Assembly: GCA_029063275.1 (NCBI GenBank)
Contig: JAIDOO010000015.1
Location: forward strand, 1-19,696
Reading direction: 5' to 3'
Source: Clostridia bacterium
GTDB taxonomy: Bacteria > Bacillota > Clostridia > Christensenellales > Borkfalkiaceae
DNA: 19,696 bases
Under the pieces are notes generated by a model that saw nothing but the letters and a program-made list of their open reading frames with translations, searched no databases and had not been told where the DNA came from. Numbering within the stretch: the first letter of the stretch is position 1; each line of letters begins with the position of its first letter. Position numbers and translations under genes: made by a program. Positions 15,471 to 19,696 of this stretch are shown here, piece after piece.

Positions 15471-16615
15471 TTTTCAAAAGCCTGTTTTAAATCCGCGATT
15501 AAATCGGATACGTTTTCAATACCGGTTGAAAGGCGCAAAAACCTGTCGTTTATGCCGCGGCGGTTGCGCTCCTCTTCGGTTAAATCGGCGTGGGTCTGCT
15601 TCATAGGATATGTGATAAGGCTTTCAACTCCGCCCAGGCTTTCGGCATACTGAAACACCTTTACGCCGCCGAGCACTTTTTCCGCAAGCGCCTTGCTTGC
15701 AACCTCGATTGAAATCATACCGCCGAAGCCCGTCGACTGCTTTTTGGAAACGGCATATCCCGCGTGTTCTTCGAATCCCGCGTAGTAAACCTTTTTGACT
15801 TCTTTCCTTGTTTTAAGCCAGTGCGCAATAACCTGTGCGTTTTCGTTTATCCTGTCCATTCTTACGGGCAGGGTTTTGATACCGCGTTCTATTAAAAAAC
15901 AATCGAAGGGCGCAAGGCACGCGCCGTTTGTGTTGGCAATATATCTCACTCTTTCCGCAAGCTCCTGCGAGTTTACGACCGCAAAGCCCGCGAGAGTATC
16001 GTTATGCCCGCCGAGGAATTTTGTGGCGCTGTGGATTACAATATCCGCGCCTAGCTTCAACGGCTTCTGGAAATAGGGCGTAAGGAAAGTATTGTCCACA
16101 ATCAAAAGCAGATTGCTTTTTTTCGTAAGCCCGGCAAGCGCGGCTATATCGGATACCTGCATCAGAGGGTTAGAGGGGGTTTCGCAGTAAATGGCTTTGG
16201 TATCTTTGTTTATAAGCTTTTTGACCGAGGATATGTCGCCGGTATCCACGAAATCGAAAGTGTATCCCAGACTTTTAAGAGTGTTGAAAAGTCTGAGCGA
16301 ACCGCCGTACAAATCTTCGCTTGCAATGAAGTGCGCGGGCGGGGTGAAAAGTTGCATAACGCAGGCGAGCGCCGCCATTCCCGAAGAAAAGGCGAAAGCC
16401 GCCGTTCCATCTTCCAAAACGGCAAGCGTGTTTTCAAGATGCGCGCGCGTGGGGTTGGAAAGGCGGGTATAAGTGAAGTCATTGTCAACGTTCACACCCT
16501 TATGTACAAATGTCGACGCCTGGCATATGGGCGAATTAATCGTGCCCCACTCATCCCTTTTGTTTTCGTCCGCGTGCAGGCACAACGTTTCAAACTGCAT
16601 ATTTTCTTTTTTCAT
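15467..16615 (-). CDS. Cys/Met-metabolism PLP enzyme (MetB/MetC/MccB group)
   Basis: A 382-residue trans-sulfuration-type PLP enzyme. The PLP lysine is K199 in HSATKFLGGHND, with SSGMAAL (77-83), EDLYGG (100-105), YTRLSNPTR (49-57), ETPSNP (145-150) and the C-terminal SLGGVESL typical of the family. It may be cystathionine gamma-synthase, beta-lyase or gamma-lyase; motifs alone do not separate these. The neighbouring PatB-type enzyme would suit a gamma-synthase followed by a beta-lyase. ATG 16615 is chosen; a GTG at 16630 overlaps the tcdA stop codon but has no properly spaced ribosome site, while AAGGAG lies about 14 bases before 16615. The end overlaps the next gene by 4 bases. The enzyme acts in the cytosol. 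Confidence 0.9.
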   Translation of the reverse strand: MKKENMQFETLCLHADENKRDEWGTINSPICQASTFVHKGVNVDNDFTYTRLSNPTRAHLENTLAVLEDGTAAFAFSSGMAALACVMQLFTPPAHFIASEDLYGGSLRLFNTLKSLGYTFDFVDTGDISSVKKLINKDTKAIYCETPSNPLMQVSDIAALAGLTKKSNLLLIVDNTFLTPYFQKPLKLGADIVIHSATKFLGGHNDTLAGFAVVNSQELAERVRYIANTNGACLAPFDCFLIERGIKTLPVRMDRINENAQVIAHWLKTRKEVKKVYYAGFEEHAGYAVSKKQSTGFGGMISIEVASKALAEKVLGGVKVFQYAESLGGVESLITYPMKQTHADLTEEERNRRGINDRFLRLSTGIENVSDLIADLKQAFEK

Positions 16616-16626
16616 AATACTTACTC

Positions 16627-17325
16627 TCACTCCTTTATAAGGTCTTTAACAACTTCGCCTGCGGCGATAAACCCCGCAACCGACGGCACGAAAGCACAGC
16701 TTGCGGGAATCACGCGTCTGTCGGCGCTTTGCGAACAGCTTTTGGGTTCTTCCTTTGAGTAAACTACCTTTACCCCAGATATATTGCGCTTTTTCAGCTC
16801 GCGCCGAACGACTTTTGCAAGCGGGCATACCGAAGTTTCGGAAATATCCGCAACCTCGAATGCGGTCGCGTCGAGCTTGTTGCCCGCGCCCATACAGCTT
16901 ATTACGGGAACGCCCGCCTTTTTGGCGCACTCTATTATCGTGATTTTTCCCGACACCGTATCAATCGCGTCCACAACGTAATCGAAGTCGGAAAAATTAA
17001 TCTTTTCGGCGGATTCGGGCAAAAAGAACATTCTGTGCGGCGTAACCTTGCACTGGGGGTTGATTTCCGCAATCCTTTCCGCCGCGGCGGTTACTTTGTA
17101 TTTGCCCAGAGTTTTGCGGGTTGCAAGTATCTGGCGGTTGATATTCGTAAGACAGATTTTATCGTTGTCGATAACGTCTATCGCGCCCAGTCCAGAGCGG
17201 GCTAAACCCTCGATAACGTATCCGCCTACGCCGCCCGCGCCGAACACGGCAACGCGCGAGTTTTTAAGTTTTTCCATAGCGGGCGCGCCAAGTAACAGCG
17301 CGGTTCTCGAAAAAGTTTTTATCAT
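16627..17325 (-). CDS. tcdA: tRNA threonylcarbamoyladenosine dehydratase (TcdA/CsdL)
   Basis: A 232-residue E1-like (ThiF/HesA) enzyme. The nucleotide-binding loop is GAGGVGGYV (29-37), followed by DVIDNDKICLTNINRQ (50-65) with the aspartate and Asn/Arg residues used for ATP, and DYVVDAIDT (115-123). Residues 6-19 (SRTALLLGAPAMEK) match the usual start of TcdA. TcdA activates and cyclises t6A at position 37 of ANN-decoding tRNAs to ct6A. It lies first in an operon with two PLP enzymes, with its own promoter and ribosome site AGAAGGA 7 bases before the ATG. It carries no membrane segment. Other E1-like proteins (ThiF, MoeB) are less likely because the start and length match TcdA. Confidence 0.92.
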   Translation of the reverse strand: MIKTFSRTALLLGAPAMEKLKNSRVAVFGAGGVGGYVIEGLARSGLGAIDVIDNDKICLTNINRQILATRKTLGKYKVTAAAERIAEINPQCKVTPHRMFFLPESAEKINFSDFDYVVDAIDTVSGKITIIECAKKAGVPVISCMGAGNKLDATAFEVADISETSVCPLAKVVRRELKKRNISGVKVVYSKEEPKSCSQSADRRVIPASCAFVPSVAGFIAAGEVVKDLIKE

Positions 17326-17364
17326 AACATATCCTTCTGCGAAAAAATTTTTTTGCGCTTAAAC

Positions 17365-17393
17365 AATATACCACCCGTAAAAAACCTTGTCAA
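17365..17393 (-). promoter_or_regulatory. tcdA: Promoter of the tcdA operon, abutting the repeat array
   Basis: On the minus strand TTGACA (17393-17388), a 17-base spacer and TATATT (17370-17365) form a near-consensus promoter with initiation near 17358, about 33 bases before the ATG. The -35 hexamer falls in the edge of the first tandem repeat unit. Confidence 0.75.
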
Positions 17394-17610
17394 GCAAGCT
17401 TCGCTTGTTCCGTATCTTTATTGCTTTCGCTCTTGATTTTCTTCCCTCTAATCAAACAAGCTCCGCTTGTTCCGTATCTTTATTGCCTCCCTCTTGATTT
17501 TCTTGCCTCTCATCAAACAGGCTTCGCTTGTTTCGTATCTTTATTGCCTTCGCTCTTGATTTTCTTGCCTCTCATCAAACAGGCTTCGCTTGTTTCGTAT
17601 CTTTATTGCC
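17390..17610. repeat. Tandem array of a 61-62 bp hairpin-bearing repeat, about 3.6 copies
   Basis: Units begin near 17390, 17452, 17513 and 17575; the last is cut short near 17610. Each holds a hairpin core such as AACAAGC-TCC-GCTTGTT (GGC/GCT wobble versions in later copies), then GTATCTTTATTGC, CTCTTGATTTTCTT and CTCATCAAA. Units 3 and 4 are nearly identical; units 1 and 2 have diverged. The array fills most of the 348-base gene-free stretch 17326-17673, which also has the tcdA promoter and a terminator. No protein-coding sense is supported on either strand. Confidence 0.9.
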
Positions 17611-17634
17611 CGCGCACCGTTTAAGGGCACAAAA

Positions 17635-17660
17635 AAATACGGCACCTTTGTGCCGTATTT
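17635..17660 (-). terminator. Terminator of the His/Cys-repeat lipoprotein gene
   Basis: Stem AAATACGGCAC/GTGCCGTATTT (17635-17645 with 17650-17660) has a 4-base loop and is followed on the minus strand by a T-run. It lies 14 bases after the stop codon of the lipoprotein gene. Confidence 0.85.
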
Positions 17661-17673
17661 CTATTAGCCCGTA

Positions 17674-18777
17674 TTACGCCGCAGTAAAAGTTAAGTTAAA
17701 GCTGTAATGACCGTAACCGGTATCGTGCGCAGAGGCAACCATATATATTACATCCCCCTCCTCAACCTCGTATTCAAAGCTACAGTAAATCGGATCGTAA
17801 GGGAACCATTCTATATAATCGGATTTTCCGGTAGCATCGTCAAAACTTTCGGTAGAGTGCCATAAAAAGATATCCGAGTCTTCATGAGTCGAAAGCGTTA
17901 CCGTACCTTTGGCAGTTGCAGTATAAGTCCAAAACTGCACGAAAGTGGGGTTTAAATGGTCATCGTAAATTATTTCACTCTCTTCACTTGTTTCGCCCTC
18001 GTTTAACCCTTCATTGGCGGTAAACGGCGAAATAGAGCTACCTGCGCCAAGCGGCGCAATATCGAATTCTTCAATTACGTAGCCGCAGATTTCGCAATAT
18101 CTTTTATAATGTCCCTCTTCGGTTGAAGTTGCCGGGGTTTCTTCGATTTTATAGCTGTGGGATTCTTTGTCTACTTCAAACGACCAGCCGCTATGGGATT
18201 CGCCGCAATCGGTCTTGTGCCAGTGGCTACCATTATTGTAATACCAGACATCGGGTATATTGTGTACGTGCACCGGAATTATATCCTCGTCAACGTAGCC
18301 GCAATCATCGCACGTGCGTGTGCGCAATCCTGTTTTTGATAATGTTTCTTCTTCTACTAACACCCAATCCCCGTAATTGTGCTCTTCGAAATCTATTCCG
18401 TCGACTTCGTGTCCGCAGGTCGGAGCGTGCCAGTGTCCGGTTTCGCCGCAAGACGTGAATACCGTATCGTAAGTATGACCGCTTTGCGGAATTACGTCCT
18501 CGTCTACGTACCCGCAGTCATTACACGTACGCTTACGCAATCCCTCCTGTTCCTCGGTGGCTTCCGTATCCGTTACCCAGCCGCCGTAGTTGTGCTCTTC
18601 GAAGTCTGTTCCGTCCACGTCGTGTCCGCAATTCGGAGCGTGCCAGTGTCCCTCTGCTCCGCAAGAGGTAAAATCCCCGTCATAGGTGTGTTTATGGTTG
18701 TCGCAGGCGGTGAAAGCCAGCGCCGAAACGCCAACGCACAGAACTGCTGCAATCGATGCTAATAATTTTTTATTCAT
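17674..18777 (-). CDS. Lipoprotein with three His/Cys-rich repeats and a beta-sandwich C-terminus
   Basis: A 367-residue probable lipoprotein; the signal peptide ends at FTAC with C25. Two 71-residue repeats (about 30-100 and 101-171) and a degenerate third (172-245) each have a GHWHxxxCGH-type motif (44-52, 115-123, 185-192) and a CxxCGY motif (85-90, 156-161, 228-233). Similar repeats occur in many surface proteins of gut Firmicutes, but I know of no settled function. Paired Cys and His suggest metal binding or disulfides. Residues 255-367 are acidic and beta-rich, like a pre-peptidase C-terminal-type sandwich (FQFWTYTATAKGTVTLS style, ending in YMVASAHDTGYGHYSFNLTF). The ribosome site is AAGGA 8 bases before ATG. 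The terminator follows. Surface location is well supported; function is unknown. Confidence 0.82.
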   Translation of the reverse strand: MNKKLLASIAAVLCVGVSALAFTACDNHKHTYDGDFTSCGAEGHWHAPNCGHDVDGTDFEEHNYGGWVTDTEATEEQEGLRKRTCNDCGYVDEDVIPQSGHTYDTVFTSCGETGHWHAPTCGHEVDGIDFEEHNYGDWVLVEEETLSKTGLRTRTCDDCGYVDEDIIPVHVHNIPDVWYYNNGSHWHKTDCGESHSGWSFEVDKESHSYKIEETPATSTEEGHYKRYCEICGYVIEEFDIAPLGAGSSISPFTANEGLNEGETSEESEIIYDDHLNPTFVQFWTYTATAKGTVTLSTHEDSDIFLWHSTESFDDATGKSDYIEWFPYDPIYCSFEYEVEEGDVIYMVASAHDTGYGHYSFNLTFTAA

Positions 18778-18809
18778 AATAAATCCTTTATAAAATATGA
18801 TATAACCAA

Positions 18810-18835
18810 GCGGCTTTGTGCATGCACAAAGCCGC
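18810..18835 (-). terminator. Perfect 26-base palindrome after the partial surface-protein gene
   Basis: GCGGCTTTGTGCA and its exact complement TGCACAAAGCCGC form a long potential stem 18 bases after the stop codon of the gene at 18854. The following minus-strand sequence (TTGGTTATAT) has only a poor U-tract. It may be a weak terminator or an mRNA 3'-end protector. Confidence 0.6.
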
Positions 18836-18853
18836 CGCGGTTTAATTTTGTTT

Positions 18854-19696
18854 CTAAGCTTTAAGAGCTATATTTACAACGTAATTCACGGTTTCGGACA
18901 TATCTTCAACGTTCGCAGCCATAAGGAAGGTGTAAGATTCGCCCGCTTCGAGGGTAAATTCAAACGGAACGTACTTATCCTCAGCCCAGTCCCAGAGAAT
19001 CTGCTCTTCACCGTACTCGGTTTCAACCATGATAAACGCCTGCTCGTCGGTACAGTTAAGAACGTAAGTACCGCTCTCTTCGGCAGTGAATACATAGTAT
19101 ACGCCGAACCAGTCCGCAGTTACCTGATTGTTGCCGAGTTTAAGGGTGTCGTCGCTGATATTGATATCGGGCTCCGCTTCCTTATATGATATGTTCAGGT
19201 CAAACGTTGTGCCGTTCGGAAGATTAGTTGAAAAAGCGAGTACCGTGGTATTCGGATATTCCATATAAATTGTTACGGGGTTATACCTCGAGCCCAACGT
19301 ATAAGTTACAACTTCGCCGTTTACCGTACATGTCAGATTTACTGCGTTTCTGGAATCCGATGAAAAAGTATAGTCGCCGGGTTGCGCCTTGTCGGTAATT
19401 ATAACGTTGCCCTCTTCGTCCACTTCTTCAACGGGGTTGCCGCTGTGGTTTACGAACGCATAACGGGGTTCGCCCGCAGGAATTGTCAAAGAGTTACTGC
19501 CCACCGTAAGTTCTACAGAATTCAGCGAATAGGTAAGTTTGAGCACAATCTCGCCGCCGCTTTCCGAAAGAAGCACCACGTCTGCACTTTCGGGGGAAGC
19601 AAGATAAACGTAAAATTCTTCGCCCGCGGTCAACTCTTTTGTTACGCCGCCGACCGATACGGAAACGGCGCCGCTTTCAAGGTGAAAATAGTAATA
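18854..19696 (-). CDS. Beta-rich surface or secreted protein, 5' end outside the window
   Basis: The reading frame is open to the right edge, so the N-terminus and any signal peptide are missing; 280 residues are visible. Extending past the first internal start codon gives in-frame sequence beginning YYYFHLESG. The visible part looks like several consecutive beta-sandwich modules: one around LTAGEEFYVYLASPESADVV, a middle one with LTCTVNGEVVTYTLGS, and a last one with WFGVYYVFTAEESGTYVLNC and FEFTLEAGESYTFLMA, which resembles pre-peptidase C-terminal or similar adhesive domains. Acidic composition and the neighbouring lipoprotein with a similar C-terminal domain suggest a cell-surface protein. 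I do not recognise the family and give no function. It precedes the repeat lipoprotein gene by 76 bases. Confidence 0.72.
   Translation of the reverse strand, partial: YYYFHLESGAVSVSVGGVTKELTAGEEFYVYLASPESADVVLLSESGGEIVLKLTYSLNSVELTVGSNSLTIPAGEPRYAFVNHSGNPVEEVDEEGNVIITDKAQPGDYTFSSDSRNAVNLTCTVNGEVVTYTLGSRYNPVTIYMEYPNTTVLAFSTNLPNGTTFDLNISYKEAEPDINISDDTLKLGNNQVTADWFGVYYVFTAEESGTYVLNCTDEQAFIMVETEYGEEQILWDWAEDKYVPFEFTLEAGESYTFLMAANVEDMSETVNYVVNIALKA

Noticed and set aside
16616..16630. GTG 16630 as start of the Cys/Met PLP enzyme
   Set aside because: The only Shine-Dalgarno-like sequence touches this GTG directly, leaving no proper spacing. ATG 16615 gives the usual family N-terminus.
17390..17610. 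Tandem repeat considered as a CRISPR array
   Set aside because: The whole 61-62 bp period is repeated with no unique spacers, and no cas genes are near.
17421..17624. Plus-strand open frame over the repeat array
   Set aside because: The frame merely follows the tandem repeat, and unit lengths of 61 and 62 bases would not keep a designed frame. There is no ribosome site.

Overview
The window looks like a chromosomal segment of a low-to-mid GC Firmicute of the Clostridia type, probably a plant-fibre-using gut bacterium. The reasons are Shine-Dalgarno sites of the AGGAGG kind, TTGACA/TATAAT-type promoters, lipoprotein signals, an LplB/YtcP-type sugar ABC importer, and lipoproteins with His/Cys-rich repeats of a kind common in gut Firmicutes. 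A narrower placement (for example Christensenellales) is only a guess. No rRNA, tRNA, CRISPR array or insertion sequence was seen.

Positions 1-13,300 hold one pectin-use locus. A short regulatory region (about 50-236) has a perfect palindrome, a strong promoter and a terminator. It leads into an AraC-type regulator on the + strand (237-956). The regulator converges on a large minus-strand operon running from 13,137 down to 988. In transcription order the operon encodes: an unknown polytopic membrane protein; two ABC permeases of the LplB and YtcP/LplC types; a very large (943 aa) solute-binding lipoprotein; two small four-helix membrane proteins; the ABC ATPase; a third small four-helix membrane protein; another unknown membrane protein; a GH28 polygalacturonase; and a GH105 unsaturated rhamnogalacturonyl/glucuronyl hydrolase. 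A CE8 pectin methylesterase (13,297-14,223, + strand) is transcribed divergently from a compact shared promoter region.

The simplest reading is a selfish uptake strategy. The lipoprotein captures pectic oligosaccharides, still partly methylated. The ABC importer brings them in whole. Three enzymes without signal peptides (CE8, GH28, GH105) then remove methyl esters, hydrolyse galacturonosyl linkages and take off the unsaturated terminal uronate in the cytosol. Strong intercistronic hairpins after the binding-protein gene and before the enzyme end of the operon suggest differential mRNA stability. The least explained part is the set of five unrecognised membrane proteins, three of which share size and layout and lie on both sides of the ATPase gene.

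Positions 14,266-17,393 hold an unrelated housekeeping operon on the minus strand with its own TTGACA-N17-TATATT promoter: tcdA (tRNA ct6A37 formation), a Cys/Met-metabolism PLP lyase and a MalY/PatB-type aminotransferase/C-S lyase. Its promoter lies against about 3.6 tandem copies of a 61-62 bp hairpin-bearing repeat (17,390-17,610).

Positions 17,630 to the end hold two surface proteins on the minus strand: a lipoprotein with three roughly 71-residue HWH...CGH/CxxCGY repeats, and a beta-rich protein that runs off the right edge of the window.
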